Below are positions 18,553 through 27,510 of a DNA stretch of 64,000 nucleotides, piece by piece. The notes under the pieces are model-generated. The model had not been told where the DNA came from and ran no database searches. It saw only the letters and a program-made list of their open reading frames with translations. Origin of the DNA: Rhodocyclales bacterium (GTDB lineage: Bacteria > Pseudomonadota > Gammaproteobacteria > Burkholderiales > Rhodocyclaceae); contig JAPLQY010000071.1 of the NCBI GenBank assembly GCA_026399475.1, positions 62,001 to 126,000 of the forward strand, given 5' to 3'. The stretch's first letter is position 1. The number at the start of each line of letters is the position of its first letter. A program made the translations under genes and the position numbers.

Positions 18553-19125
18553 ATGTACGAAGTGCGCTTTCATGGCCGTGGCGGTCAGGGTGCCGTTACG
18601 GCGGCAGCGATGCTCGCGGCGGCGCTGCTTGAAGAAGGCAAATACGCGGTGTCGATTCCGTCCTTCGGCTTCGAACGACGCGGTGCGCCCGTGGTCTCCT
18701 TCCTGCGCTGCAGTGATCGCGAGATCCGCCAACTGACCAACATCTATACGCCCGATTGCCTGATCTGCGTCGACCCGACGCTGGCGAAGTCGGTCGATAT
18801 CTTCAGCGGTCTGAAGCCAGGCGGCACACTGGTGCAGGCCACGAACAAGCCGCTCGAAGAGGTCGTGATAGCCAATACGGTCGGGGTGGTTGGCCTGTGC
18901 GACGCCATCGCCATCGCGCTCGAGATTTTCAAGCGCCCGATCACCAATACGCTGATGCTCGGCGCTTTCGCGCGGACTACCGGAATCGTCTCGCTGGACG
19001 CCTTGAGGCGTTCGCTGGAAGACTCCGACTTTCGCGACGCCGGTCTCGCCCAGAATCTCGTCGCGCTGGAACGCGGTTACAACGAGACAACGGTGCATAC
19101 CATCGAGCGGAGGGTTGCGGCATGA
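18553..19125 (+). CDS. padE: Phenylglyoxylate:acceptor oxidoreductase, gamma-domain subunit PadE
   Basis: Subunit of the TPP-dependent 2-oxoacid oxidoreductase that decarboxylates phenylglyoxylate to benzoyl-CoA. It has 190 aa and matches the gamma domain of pyruvate ferredoxin oxidoreductases: the glycine-rich FHGRGGQGAVTAAAML and SFGFERRGAPVVSF motifs. It overlaps padF by 4 nt. The split into five polypeptides with a flavoprotein is the arrangement known from Azoarcus phenylglyoxylate dehydrogenase. Confidence 0.88.
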   Translation: MYEVRFHGRGGQGAVTAAAMLAAALLEEGKYAVSIPSFGFERRGAPVVSFLRCSDREIRQLTNIYTPDCLICVDPTLAKSVDIFSGLKPGGTLVQATNKPLEEVVIANTVGVVGLCDAIAIALEIFKRPITNTLMLGAFARTTGIVSLDALRRSLEDSDFRDAGLAQNLVALERGYNETTVHTIERRVAA

Positions 19126-19421
19126 GCAGGCATGACAGCTATCCGCTGTTCAATCTGAAACAAGCGAATGTGCCCGATGATCTGTGTCCGGTCGCTACCG
19201 AGGTCAGCCCGATGCTGCCCGGTGACTGGCGCAGCATGCGGCCCGTGGTCGACCGCGATAAGTGCGTCAAGTGCGCCGTGTGCTGGCTGTATTGCCCGGT
19301 GCAGTGTGTCGAGGAAAAGCCGGCCTGGTTCGATTTCAACCTGAAGACTTGCAAGGGCTGCGGCATTTGCGCCAACGAATGTCCGCAGCGCGCGATCACG
19401 ATGATCCCGGAGGCAACATGA
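19122..19421 (+). CDS. padF: Phenylglyoxylate:acceptor oxidoreductase, ferredoxin subunit PadF
   Basis: Delta-type subunit of 99 aa with two [4Fe-4S] motifs, CVKCAVCWLYCPVQC and CKGCGICANECPQRA. It passes electrons within the 2-oxoacid oxidoreductase complex. Both ends overlap its neighbours by 4 nt (padE stop, padG start), indicating coupled translation and fixed stoichiometry. Confidence 0.9.
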   Translation: MSRHDSYPLFNLKQANVPDDLCPVATEVSPMLPGDWRSMRPVVDRDKCVKCAVCWLYCPVQCVEEKPAWFDFNLKTCKGCGICANECPQRAITMIPEAT

Positions 19422-20677
19422 CTACCGCCACCCTTGAAACGCCGAGCCAGGCCAAGCGCGCCAAACAGAAGGTCATGCTCATCGAAGGCAACGAGGCCGC
19501 CGCGCTAGGTGTTGCGCTGGCGCGTCCCGACATGGTGGCGGTATATCCGATCACGCCGCAGTCCTCGCTGGTCGAGCACGTCGCCAAGCTGATCGCCGAT
19601 GGCCGCATGGACGCCGACATCGTCGATGCCGAAGGCGAGCATTCGGTGCTCTCGGTGCTGCAGGGCGCCGCGCTGGCCGGCGGGCGGACCTATACCGCGA
19701 CCTGCGGTCCCGGCCTGGCGTTCATGTTCGAGCCCTATTTCCGCACCTCCGGCATGCGCCCGCCGATCGTCATGTCGATCGTGACCCGCGATGGCATCAC
19801 GCCGCAATCGGTCTGGGGCGGGCACCAGGATGCGATGACGGTACGCGAAGTCGGCTGGGTGCAGGTGTATTGCGAGACCGTGCAGGAAGTGCTCGACACC
19901 ACGATCATGGCCTTCAAGATCGCCGAGCACCATGACGTCATGCTGCCGGTCAATGTTTGTCTCGACGGCAACTATTTGTCCTACGGCACTTCCCGCGTCG
20001 AACTGCCCGACCAGGCAGAAGTCGATGCCTTCATGGGCGTCAAGAACGTCAACTGGCACGTAGCGCTGGACCCATTGCGGCCGATGGCCGTCGATCCGCT
20101 GACCGGCGGCTCGGGTGGCAAGGGCCCGTCGACTTTCGTCCGCTATCGCAAGGGGCAGTGCCGCGGCATGCAAAACTCGCTGCGGGTCATCGAGGAGGTG
20201 CACGAGGAATGGGCGCAGCGCTTCGGTCGTCGTTTCGCGCCGCTGGTCGAGGAGTATCGCCTTGACGGCGCCGACTACGCGATCATGACCCTGGGCAGCA
20301 TGACCGGCGCGGCCAAGGATGCAATCGACGAAGCGCGCGACGCCGGCAAGCGGGTCGGGCTGATCAAGCTCAAGACCTTCAGCCCATTCCCGGTCGAGGC
20401 GCTGCTCAAGTCGATGAAGAAGATTCAGGCGCTCGGCGTGGTCGACCGCTCGGTCGGCTTCCGCTGGAACTGCGGGCCGATGTATCAGGAGACCATGGGT
20501 GCCCTGTATCGCCTCGGCGGCGCATCGGGGTCATTTCTGCCGTCGATGAGTTTCATCGGCGGTTTGGCCGGCGCCGACATCACGGTCGGGCATTTTCATC
20601 GCGTCATCGAAGCGACCGAAAAGCTGCTGAGCAGTCCCGCACCGACCGAGCCGATTTGGCTCAACGAGCGCGACTAG
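19418..20677 (+). CDS. padG: Phenylglyoxylate:acceptor oxidoreductase, alpha subunit PadG
   Basis: Alpha subunit (419 aa) of the 2-oxoacid oxidoreductase complex. It shows the domain I motif VAVYPITPQSSLVEHV, the GEHSVLSVLQGAALAGGRTYTAT stretch (given here as one recognisable region near residues 75-100), and a C-terminal transketolase-like domain with KTFSPFPVEAL. It binds 2-oxoacid and CoA together with the TPP-bearing PadI. The ATG at 19418 overlaps the padF stop. Confidence 0.9.
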   Translation: MTTATLETPSQAKRAKQKVMLIEGNEAAALGVALARPDMVAVYPITPQSSLVEHVAKLIADGRMDADIVDAEGEHSVLSVLQGAALAGGRTYTATCGPGLAFMFEPYFRTSGMRPPIVMSIVTRDGITPQSVWGGHQDAMTVREVGWVQVYCETVQEVLDTTIMAFKIAEHHDVMLPVNVCLDGNYLSYGTSRVELPDQAEVDAFMGVKNVNWHVALDPLRPMAVDPLTGGSGGKGPSTFVRYRKGQCRGMQNSLRVIEEVHEEWAQRFGRRFAPLVEEYRLDGADYAIMTLGSMTGAAKDAIDEARDAGKRVGLIKLKTFSPFPVEALLKSMKKIQALGVVDRSVGFRWNCGPMYQETMGALYRLGGASGSFLPSMSFIGGLAGADITVGHFHRVIEATEKLLSSPAPTEPIWLNERD

Positions 20678-20685
20678 GGGAAGCC

Positions 20686-21939
20686 ATGGAACACACAAAA
20701 TACCTTGTGGTCGGCAGCAGCCACGCCGCACTCGAAGCGGTGACCGCGATCCGCATGCATGATCCGGAGGGCAGTCTGACGCTGCTGACCCGCGATCCGC
20801 ACCTGCCTTACTCGCCAACGGTACTGCCCTACGTTGTTTCCGGGCGCTCGGCGCCCGACGGCATCTTCCTGCGCGACGAAAAGTTTTTCGCCGACAACTG
20901 CGTCCAGTTGAAGCGCGGCACGGCGCTCAAGGCCCTGCATGCCGGGCGCAATGCGGCCGAACTCGCCGACGGCAGCGAAATCGCCTACGAGAAAGTTCTG
21001 CTCGCCACTGGCGCCGCACCTGCCATCCCGCCGATTCCCGGCATCGATACGGTGTCGTATCACGTGCTGCGCACGCTCGACGATGCGACCAAGTTGCACG
21101 CTGCAATCAAGCAATCGAAGCAGGCGGTGGTGATGGGAGCGGGGCTGGTAGGAATGCACGCAGCGGAGAATCTGGTCAAGGCCGGTGCCTCGGTCACCAT
21201 CGTGGAAATGGCCGGGCAACTGACCGATGGCTACTTCGATGCAACCGCCGCGCAACTGATCGAAAAGGCCTTCACCGACAACGGTGCGAGGATCCTGACC
21301 GGCAGTCGGGTCATCAAACTGGCGCCATCGGCTATCGGGGCCACTTTGACCCTGGAAAATGGCAACACTCTGGAAGCCGATCTGCTCCTGGTTGCCACCG
21401 GCGTCAAGCCGAATATGGACTTCCTGGCGGATGAGGGTGTCGAGCATGACTGGGGCATCCTGGTCAGTGACACCATGCAGACCAGCGTCGCCAATGTCTG
21501 GGCGGCAGGCGATTGCGCCCAAGCCAAGGGCTTTTTCACCGACGCCAGGGTGATGAACGCGATCCTGCCCGATGCGACCGAGCAGGGGCGTATCGCCGGC
21601 ATGGCCATGGCGGGCGATCCGGGACTGAAGAAATATCCCGGCGGGGTGCCGCTGAACACCTATCACTTCTTCGGCCGTCATGCGATTTCGGTCGGATCGA
21701 GCCGTGTGCCTGAAGGCGCCGAGGTGGTCACGCGCTTCGACGAAACCAGCGGTCGCTACCTGAAGGTGATTTTCAAGGATGGCTGTCTGCTCGGCATCTA
21801 CGGCGTCAATGAGTTCTTCGACGGCGGGGTCATGTGTCAGTTGATCCTGCGCCGCGTCGACCTCACGGCAGTCAAGGATCGCTTCGTCGCCAATCCGCTC
21901 GCGGTCGGCCGCGAGCTGATGTCGAAGTTGTGGAGGTAA
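20686..21939 (+). CDS. padH: Phenylglyoxylate:acceptor oxidoreductase, NAD(H)-linked flavoprotein subunit PadH
   Basis: It has 417 aa and is a pyridine-nucleotide disulfide oxidoreductase-type FAD protein. An N-terminal FAD-binding region (VVGSSHAALEAVTAI) is followed by an NAD-binding region (VVMGAGLVGMHAAENLV) and the FAD motif VWAAGDCAQA. In the Azoarcus enzyme this subunit lets the complex reduce NAD+ with electrons from phenylglyoxylate. The start at 20686 follows a GGGGAAG ribosome site. Confidence 0.87.
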   Translation: MEHTKYLVVGSSHAALEAVTAIRMHDPEGSLTLLTRDPHLPYSPTVLPYVVSGRSAPDGIFLRDEKFFADNCVQLKRGTALKALHAGRNAAELADGSEIAYEKVLLATGAAPAIPPIPGIDTVSYHVLRTLDDATKLHAAIKQSKQAVVMGAGLVGMHAAENLVKAGASVTIVEMAGQLTDGYFDATAAQLIEKAFTDNGARILTGSRVIKLAPSAIGATLTLENGNTLEADLLLVATGVKPNMDFLADEGVEHDWGILVSDTMQTSVANVWAAGDCAQAKGFFTDARVMNAILPDATEQGRIAGMAMAGDPGLKKYPGGVPLNTYHFFGRHAISVGSSRVPEGAEVVTRFDETSGRYLKVIFKDGCLLGIYGVNEFFDGGVMCQLILRRVDLTAVKDRFVANPLAVGRELMSKLWR

Positions 21940-21941
21940 GC

Positions 21942-23285
21942 ATGGGACACGCGTACAACACCATCGCCTTCGATGCCGCCAAGTGCGACGGCTGCGGCGA
22001 CTGCATGACCGCCTGCGCCACGGCCAAGACCGGCACCATCGACCAGACCCGGTCGCGCATCCAGATCGTGGGCGCGGCGGAGGGCGGCTTCGAACTCGCC
22101 TTGTGCCGCCAGTGCGGCGATCCCAAGTGCGTCACGGTCTGCCCGGCGGCGGCGCTGACCAAGAATGGCGACAACGGGGTCATCGAATGGAACGCCGCGA
22201 AATGCGTCGATTGCCTGCTGTGCACTGTCGGTTGCGCCTATGCCGGCATCGCCCTCGATGCCGGTACCGGGCATGTTGCCAAGTGCGACATGTGCGATGG
22301 TGCCCCGTCCTGCGTACCGGTCTGTCCGCACGATGCACTGACCTACATCACCACCTCGCGCATCTACAACGAAGTCGGCGACTGGGAAGATCTCTTTGCG
22401 CCCGGTCTGGCAGGTTGCCAGGGCTGCAATACCGAACTCCTGATGCGCCACACCTTGCGCCGGGTGGGGCCGGATACCGTACTGGCAACCCCGCCGGGTT
22501 GCGTGCCTGGCATGGGTTCGGTCGGCTTCAACGGCACTACCGGCACCAAGATTCCGGTCTTTCATCCTCTGCTGACCAACACCGCGGCCATGCTGGCCGG
22601 CGTCAAGCGTCAGTACAAGCGGGTCGGGCGCGATGTCACGGCGCTGGCGATTGCCGGCGACGGCGGCGCCTCGGATGTGGGCTTTCAGTCATTGTCCGGC
22701 GCGGCCGAACGCAACGAGCAGATACTTTTCATGGTGGTCGATAACGAAGGCTACATGAACACCGGCATGCAGCGTTCGAGTTGCACGCCCTATGGGGCAT
22801 GGACCTCGACCACGCCGATCGGCAAGGGCTCGGGCGGCATGCCCTCGCAGGGCAAGACGCAGGACGCCAAGAACCTGCCGCTGATCATGGTCAACCATCG
22901 CTGCGAGTATGTAGCCACGGCATCCACCGCCTACATGGAGGATCTCTACGACAAGCTCGACAAGGCGATCCAGGCCTCCAAGCGCGGCTTTGCCTACCTG
23001 CACGTGTATTCACCGTGCACCACGGGCTGGCGCTTTCCGACCGACCAGAACATGGAAGTCGCGCGCAAGGCGGTGGAAACCAACTTCGTGATGCTCTGGG
23101 AGTACAACCCGAAGGATGGCCTGCATTTCACCCGGCCGATCGATGATCCGCTGCCGGTCACCGATTACCTCAAGGCCATGGGGCGCTTCCGCCACCTGAG
23201 TCCCGATCAGATTTCACACATTCAGTCCAAGGTCGTGGAAAATCTCGCCTTCGTCAAACAGATGACTCATCGAGCAAGCGCATAG
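21942..23285 (+). CDS. padI: Phenylglyoxylate:acceptor oxidoreductase, TPP-binding beta subunit with ferredoxin domain PadI
   Basis: It has 447 aa. Residues 1-150 are polyferredoxin-like, with cysteine clusters CDGCGDCMTAC, CRQCGDPKCVTVC, CVDCLLCTVGC and CDMCDGAPSCVPVC. The rest is a TPP-binding beta domain with GDGGASDVGFQSL followed by VVDNEGYMNTGMQ. It carries the cofactor that attacks the 2-oxoacid. The start is 2 nt after padH, and it leads to padJ 9 bp later. Confidence 0.9.
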   Translation: MGHAYNTIAFDAAKCDGCGDCMTACATAKTGTIDQTRSRIQIVGAAEGGFELALCRQCGDPKCVTVCPAAALTKNGDNGVIEWNAAKCVDCLLCTVGCAYAGIALDAGTGHVAKCDMCDGAPSCVPVCPHDALTYITTSRIYNEVGDWEDLFAPGLAGCQGCNTELLMRHTLRRVGPDTVLATPPGCVPGMGSVGFNGTTGTKIPVFHPLLTNTAAMLAGVKRQYKRVGRDVTALAIAGDGGASDVGFQSLSGAAERNEQILFMVVDNEGYMNTGMQRSSCTPYGAWTSTTPIGKGSGGMPSQGKTQDAKNLPLIMVNHRCEYVATASTAYMEDLYDKLDKAIQASKRGFAYLHVYSPCTTGWRFPTDQNMEVARKAVETNFVMLWEYNPKDGLHFTRPIDDPLPVTDYLKAMGRFRHLSPDQISHIQSKVVENLAFVKQMTHRASA

Positions 23286-23294
23286 GGGGAGTAA

Positions 23295-24614
23295 ATGAGC
23301 AAGCAGGATTTGCCGGGCAGCGGCCTGGAACCGATCGAAAAGGCAAGCCGGGATGAACTCCAGGCCTTGCAGCTGCGGCGCATGAAGTGGTCGCTGAAGC
23401 ACGCCTACGACAACGTGCCGCACTATCGGCAGAAGTACGATGCAGCGGGTGTGCACCCGGACGACCTCAAGCAACTGTCGGACCTCTCCAGGTTTCCCTT
23501 CACCACCAAGCTCGATTTGCGCGATACCTATCCTTACGGCATGTTTGCGACGCCGATGCGCGATGTGGTGCGGGTTCATGCTTCATCCGGCACGACGGGC
23601 AAGCCGACGGTGGTGGGCTATACCGCGAACGACATCGCGATGTGGGCGCAACTCATGGCCCGTTCGCTGCGCGCCGCAGGCTGCTCGGCCGACGACATCA
23701 TCCTCAACTCCTATGGCTACGGCCTGTTTACCGGTGGCCTCGGCGCCCACTACGGCGGTGAATGCCTGGGCGCCACCGTGATCCCGATGTCGGGCGGCCA
23801 GACCGAAAAGCAGGTGCAGCTGATCCAGGATTTCAAGCCGACGGTAATCCTGTCGACACCCTCATACGTGCTCACCATCGCCGATGAGATGATCAAGCAG
23901 GGACTGCAACCGAACGGGAGCAGTTTGCGTGTCGGTGTTTTTGGCGCCGAGCCATGGACCAACGAAATGCGCCGCGAGATCGAGGAGCGCCTGGGTATCG
24001 ACGCCATCGACATCTACGGCCTGTCCGAGGTCATGGGCCCCGGAGTGTCTTGCGAGTGCATCGAGACCAAGGATGGTCCGCACATCTGGGAAGACCACTT
24101 TTATCCGGAAATCATCAATCCGGAAACGGGCGAAGTGCTGCCGGACGGAGAGATGGGGGAACTCGTCTTCACTTCCCTCTCGAAAGAGGCCTTGCCGATC
24201 ATCCGCTATCGCACGCGCGACCTGACCCGGTTGCTGCCCGGAACGGCGCGCAGCATGCGGCGGATGGAGAAGATCACCGGTCGCAGCGATGACATGCTGA
24301 TCATCCGCGGAGTGAACGTTTTTCCGACGCAAATCGAAGAGATCCTGCTGAAGAACCCCAGCCTGTGCGCCCAGTACCAATTGCAGGTATCGCGCGAGGG
24401 GCACCTCGACCAGCTTGATGTCTACGTCGAGGTCCGCAGCGACCTCTCGGCATCGATCGGCGACGTGAAGCGCCGTGAAATTGGCGCTGACGTGAAGCAC
24501 CATATCAAGGCGCTGGTGGGAGTCACCGCCGACGTTCATGTCGTCGAAACCGACAAGGTCGAAAGAACCCTGATCGGCAAGGCCCGGCGCGTGATCGACC
24601 GGCGGCCGAAATAG
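23295..24614 (+). CDS. padJ: Phenylacetate-CoA ligase, anaerobic type
   Basis: AMP-forming ligase that activates phenylacetate to phenylacetyl-CoA, the PadBCD substrate. It has 439 aa, the standard PaaK-family length. The AMP-binding P-loop SSGTTGKPTVVGYT, the YGLSEVMGPGVS motif and the terminal lysine context KVERTLIGKARRVIDRR are present. The ATG at 23295 follows GGGGGAGTAA. It closes the pad operon and precedes an ABC importer that may bring in the acid. Confidence 0.92.
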   Translation: MSKQDLPGSGLEPIEKASRDELQALQLRRMKWSLKHAYDNVPHYRQKYDAAGVHPDDLKQLSDLSRFPFTTKLDLRDTYPYGMFATPMRDVVRVHASSGTTGKPTVVGYTANDIAMWAQLMARSLRAAGCSADDIILNSYGYGLFTGGLGAHYGGECLGATVIPMSGGQTEKQVQLIQDFKPTVILSTPSYVLTIADEMIKQGLQPNGSSLRVGVFGAEPWTNEMRREIEERLGIDAIDIYGLSEVMGPGVSCECIETKDGPHIWEDHFYPEIINPETGEVLPDGEMGELVFTSLSKEALPIIRYRTRDLTRLLPGTARSMRRMEKITGRSDDMLIIRGVNVFPTQIEEILLKNPSLCAQYQLQVSREGHLDQLDVYVEVRSDLSASIGDVKRREIGADVKHHIKALVGVTADVHVVETDKVERTLIGKARRVIDRRPK

Positions 24615-24626
24615 CGGTTGGTCAAT

Positions 24627-24720
24627 GTGAAACGTGAAACGGGAAACGTGAATAGCGAGACGGCGAGTATGAAATCGTCACTTTTCACTTTTCACCTTTC
24701 ACAGCCGGCTTGTCCGGCTT
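24627..24720. repeat. GTGAAA-rich inverted-repeat spacer between padJ and livH
   Basis: The left half holds three phased GTGAAAC/GGGAAAC units (24627-24652) and the right half their complements TTTCAC (about 24679-24702), forming an imperfect inverted repeat. A short AGCCGG/CCGGCT hairpin follows at 24703-24720, just before the livH ribosome site. No coding potential. It could fold in RNA and modulate read-through from the pad genes into the transporter genes. Confidence 0.5.
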
Positions 24721-24731
24721 AGGGAGGCTCC

Positions 24732-25607
24732 ATGCTGTCGCAGTTCCTTCAGTTCCTGTTTTCGGGCATCACGGTGGGGGCCACCTATGCCCTGGCGGCA
24801 CTGGGGTTCACGCTGATCTACAACGCCAGCAACGTGATCAACTTTGCCCAGGGCGAGTTCATCATGCTCGGCGGCATGCTGGCGTTCTTTTTCATGCAGT
24901 CCGGGCTGCCGATGCCGCTGGCCATTCTGCTGGCGATTGTCATTCCGGCGCTGGTCGGCGTTCTCCTCGACAAGCTGGCGATCGAACCGGCGCGCGATGC
25001 CGAGGTCGTGACGCTGATCATCATCACCATCGGCGCCTCGCTGGTGATTCGCGGCCTGATCCAGATCTGGCTCGGCAAGGGCGCGCACAGCTATCCCGCG
25101 TTTTCAGGCAGCGAACCGATTGAGATCGGCGGCGCCACACTGCTGCCGCAAAGTCTCTGGGTGCTTGGCATCACGGCTCTGGTGGTGGTTGCGCTTTGGT
25201 ACTTTTTCAGCCGCACGCTGGCCGGCAAAGCCATTCTCGCCACCTCGTGCAATCCGCTGGCGGCCCAACTCGTCGGCATCAACACGCAGTGGGTGCTGCT
25301 GGTCAGCTTTGCCCTGTCCGCGGCATTGGGAGCGATTGGCGGCGTGCTGCTGACTCCCATCACGCTGACTTCCTACGACGTCGGGATCATGCTCGGCCTC
25401 AAGGGCTTTGTCGCCGTCGTCGTCGGCGGCCTGGGCAGCGGCCTGGGTGCCGTGGTGGGCGGGCTGCTTGTCGGCATCATCGAGGCCATGGCGGCCGGCT
25501 ACATCTCATCGGCCTACAAGGATGCGATGCCCTTCATCCTCATCCTGTTCATTCTCTTCTTCATGCCGCGCGGCCTCTTTGGCGCACAGGTCACGGAGCG
25601 GGTATGA
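24732..25607 (+). CDS. HAAT-family ABC transporter permease, LivH type
   Basis: Inner-membrane permease (291 aa) of a branched-chain amino acid-type importer, many of which carry aromatic acids. It has about eight hydrophobic helices, with the family motifs GFTLIYNASNVINFAQGEF near the N-terminus and VVVGGLGSGLGAVVGGLLVG near the C-terminus. The ATG at 24732 follows AGGGAGGCTCC. It belongs with the permease, two ATPases and binding protein downstream; its place after padJ suggests phenylacetate or another aromatic acid as substrate. Confidence 0.88.
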   Translation: MLSQFLQFLFSGITVGATYALAALGFTLIYNASNVINFAQGEFIMLGGMLAFFFMQSGLPMPLAILLAIVIPALVGVLLDKLAIEPARDAEVVTLIIITIGASLVIRGLIQIWLGKGAHSYPAFSGSEPIEIGGATLLPQSLWVLGITALVVVALWYFFSRTLAGKAILATSCNPLAAQLVGINTQWVLLVSFALSAALGAIGGVLLTPITLTSYDVGIMLGLKGFVAVVVGGLGSGLGAVVGGLLVGIIEAMAAGYISSAYKDAMPFILILFILFFMPRGLFGAQVTERV

Positions 25608-25788
25608 GCGCCCACCGCCGGCCCGTCCCAAGGGGGCGCAGCCAACTTTATGGAGCCGCCCAGCGGCGAACCGCCATTACCACCGCCCGCGGGGGCGCAG
25701 GCAGGGTTTCGCGGAGCACTGCTCCGCGCTGCCGCAGCCGGCTGGCTGTGCAAAGCCAGCCGTGGAACGGGGCTGGGGGGAGGGTAGT
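25608..25788. repeat. Composite repeat spacer between livH and livM (family B module)
   Basis: A 184-bp gap interrupts an otherwise compact transporter operon. It is GC-rich with several hairpins, including GCGGAGCACTGCTCCGC. Positions 25732-25765 are identical, in inverted orientation, to 34 nt at 2248-2281 in the hscB-hscA spacer. It shows no credible coding capacity and is probably a mobile repeat insertion. Confidence 0.6.
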
Positions 25789-25791
25789 CCA

Positions 25792-26739
25792 ATGAGTGCG
25801 CTGAAGCGGCATTACGCGCTCATGGTTCTGGCCGGCGTGCTGCTGCTCCTGCCGCTGGTGCTGCCCAACAACTATTACTACGACATCGCCATACGCATGG
25901 CGATCAACGCGATCATCGTGCTTGGCTTGAATCTCCTGATCGGTTTTGCCGGCCAGATCAGTCTCGGCCACGCCGGATTCGTCGGCATTGGCGCCTATGC
26001 CTCGGCGATTCTGCCCACGCACTTCGGCTGGCACCCGCTATTCGCCATGGCCGCGGGCGCGGCAATTGCTAGCGCCATCGCCGCGATTGTCGCGCGGCCG
26101 ATCTTTCGCCTGAAAGGACACTATCTCGCCATGGCAACCCTCGGGCTGGGGATCATCATCGCCATTGTGATCAAGAACGAGGGGACCTACACCGGGGGGC
26201 CCGACGGCATGCCGGTTTCTGCACTCGGGCTGATGGGCTTCGAGATTTCAGGCGAAAAACAGTGGTACCGGGTGCTTGCCGTGACGCTGCTGTTCAGTTT
26301 CTGGGCGGCGAAGAACCTGATTGATTCTCCGTTCGGGCGCGCCCTGCGGGCACTCCATGGGTCCGAGGTCGCCTCGCAGGTGATGGGGGTTGATGTGGTT
26401 CGCTACAAGGTCGCCATCTTTGTCCTGTCCGCCTTCTTTGCCAGCCTGATGGGCAGCGTCACCGCGCACTACATCGGTTTCGTCACGCCCAATATCGCCG
26501 ATTTCTTCCATTCCATCGAGCTTGTCACCATGGTCGTGATCGGTGGCATGGCCTCGATTTACGGCTCGCTGATTGGCGCGGTCCTGCTGACCGCCTTGCC
26601 CCAGGCACTGTCGACTTTCGAGGGATGGGAGACGGTGGCCTTCGGCTCCATACTCATGCTTTCCATGATATTCATGCCAAAGGGATTGGTGCCCACGCTG
26701 GCGGCGCGCTTCGGCAGCCAAGACCTGGAAGACCGCTGA
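25792..26739 (+). CDS. HAAT-family ABC transporter permease, LivM type
   Basis: Second permease (315 aa) with the LivM signature GLNLLIGFAGQISLGHAGFVGIGAY (about residues 43-67, quoted partly as GFAGQISLGHAGF) and a C-terminal GGMASIYGSLIGAVLL. The ATG at 25792 begins MSALKRHYALMVLAG; a longer in-frame extension runs back through the repeat spacer and is not supported. Its stop overlaps the livG start. Confidence 0.87.
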   Translation: MSALKRHYALMVLAGVLLLLPLVLPNNYYYDIAIRMAINAIIVLGLNLLIGFAGQISLGHAGFVGIGAYASAILPTHFGWHPLFAMAAGAAIASAIAAIVARPIFRLKGHYLAMATLGLGIIIAIVIKNEGTYTGGPDGMPVSALGLMGFEISGEKQWYRVLAVTLLFSFWAAKNLIDSPFGRALRALHGSEVASQVMGVDVVRYKVAIFVLSAFFASLMGSVTAHYIGFVTPNIADFFHSIELVTMVVIGGMASIYGSLIGAVLLTALPQALSTFEGWETVAFGSILMLSMIFMPKGLVPTLAARFGSQDLEDR

Positions 26740-27500
26740 TGGCACTGCTCGAAGTCGATAATCTTTCCAAGGCCTTTGGCGGCGTCAAGGCCGTGCAGAA
26801 CGTCAGTTTTGCTGTCGATCGCGGCCTGGTGTATTCGGTGATCGGCCCGAACGGCGCCGGCAAGACCACACTGTTCAACCTGATCACCGGCGTCTATACG
26901 CCAACCGAGGGTGACATCCGGCTCGATGGCCAGTCCATTGCCGGCACCGCTCCGCATGATCTGGCCTCGAAAGGGATGGCCAGAACCTTCCAGAATCTGC
27001 AGGTCTGCATGAACATGACGGCGCTGGAAAACGTCATGGTCGGGGCGCATTTGCAGCTTGACCGCAACCTGGTCAAGGCCATGCTGCGTTTCCCCGGCAT
27101 CGCCAGGCGTGACCGCAAGCTGAAGGACGAAGCTCGTGAGCTGATGCGCTTTGTCGGCCTGGAGGGCTACTGGAACCTGGGCGCCAGCTCGATGCCTTAT
27201 GGAGCACTGAAGCGGCTGGAGATCGCCCGGGCGCTCGCCGCCAGGCCGCAGATCCTTTTCCTCGATGAACCGGCGGCCGGACTCAATTCAAAGGAAACCG
27301 CCGAGATCGATGAACTCGTGCGCAAGGTCGCCGACAACGGCGTCACGGTGGTACTGGTCGAGCACGACATGAAAATGGTGATGAACATTTCCGATCGCAT
27401 CCTGGTGCTCGATTACGGAAAGAAGCTGACCGAGGGCACGGCGCAGGAGGTCAGAGAGAATCCCGACGTGATCGCGGCATACCTGGGTAGCAACGTATGA
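26739..27500 (+). CDS. HAAT-family ABC transporter ATPase, LivG type
   Basis: ATP-binding subunit (253 aa). Walker A GPNGAGKTTLFNLITG (about residues 37-52), Walker B QILFLDEPAAGL and the H-loop EHDMKMVM are seen. The signature motif is degenerate (SSMPYGALKRLEIARAL rather than LSGGQ), as is usual for LivG. The start overlaps the livM stop by 1 nt. Confidence 0.88.
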   Translation: MALLEVDNLSKAFGGVKAVQNVSFAVDRGLVYSVIGPNGAGKTTLFNLITGVYTPTEGDIRLDGQSIAGTAPHDLASKGMARTFQNLQVCMNMTALENVMVGAHLQLDRNLVKAMLRFPGIARRDRKLKDEARELMRFVGLEGYWNLGASSMPYGALKRLEIARALAARPQILFLDEPAAGLNSKETAEIDELVRKVADNGVTVVLVEHDMKMVMNISDRILVLDYGKKLTEGTAQEVRENPDVIAAYLGSNV

Positions 27501-27510
27501 GGAAGCTTTC

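Noticed and set aside
24627-24702. Possible CRISPR-like array because of repeated GTGAAA units
   Set aside because: Units are only 6-8 nt, unevenly spaced and arranged as an inverted repeat; there are no uniform spacers and no cas genes.
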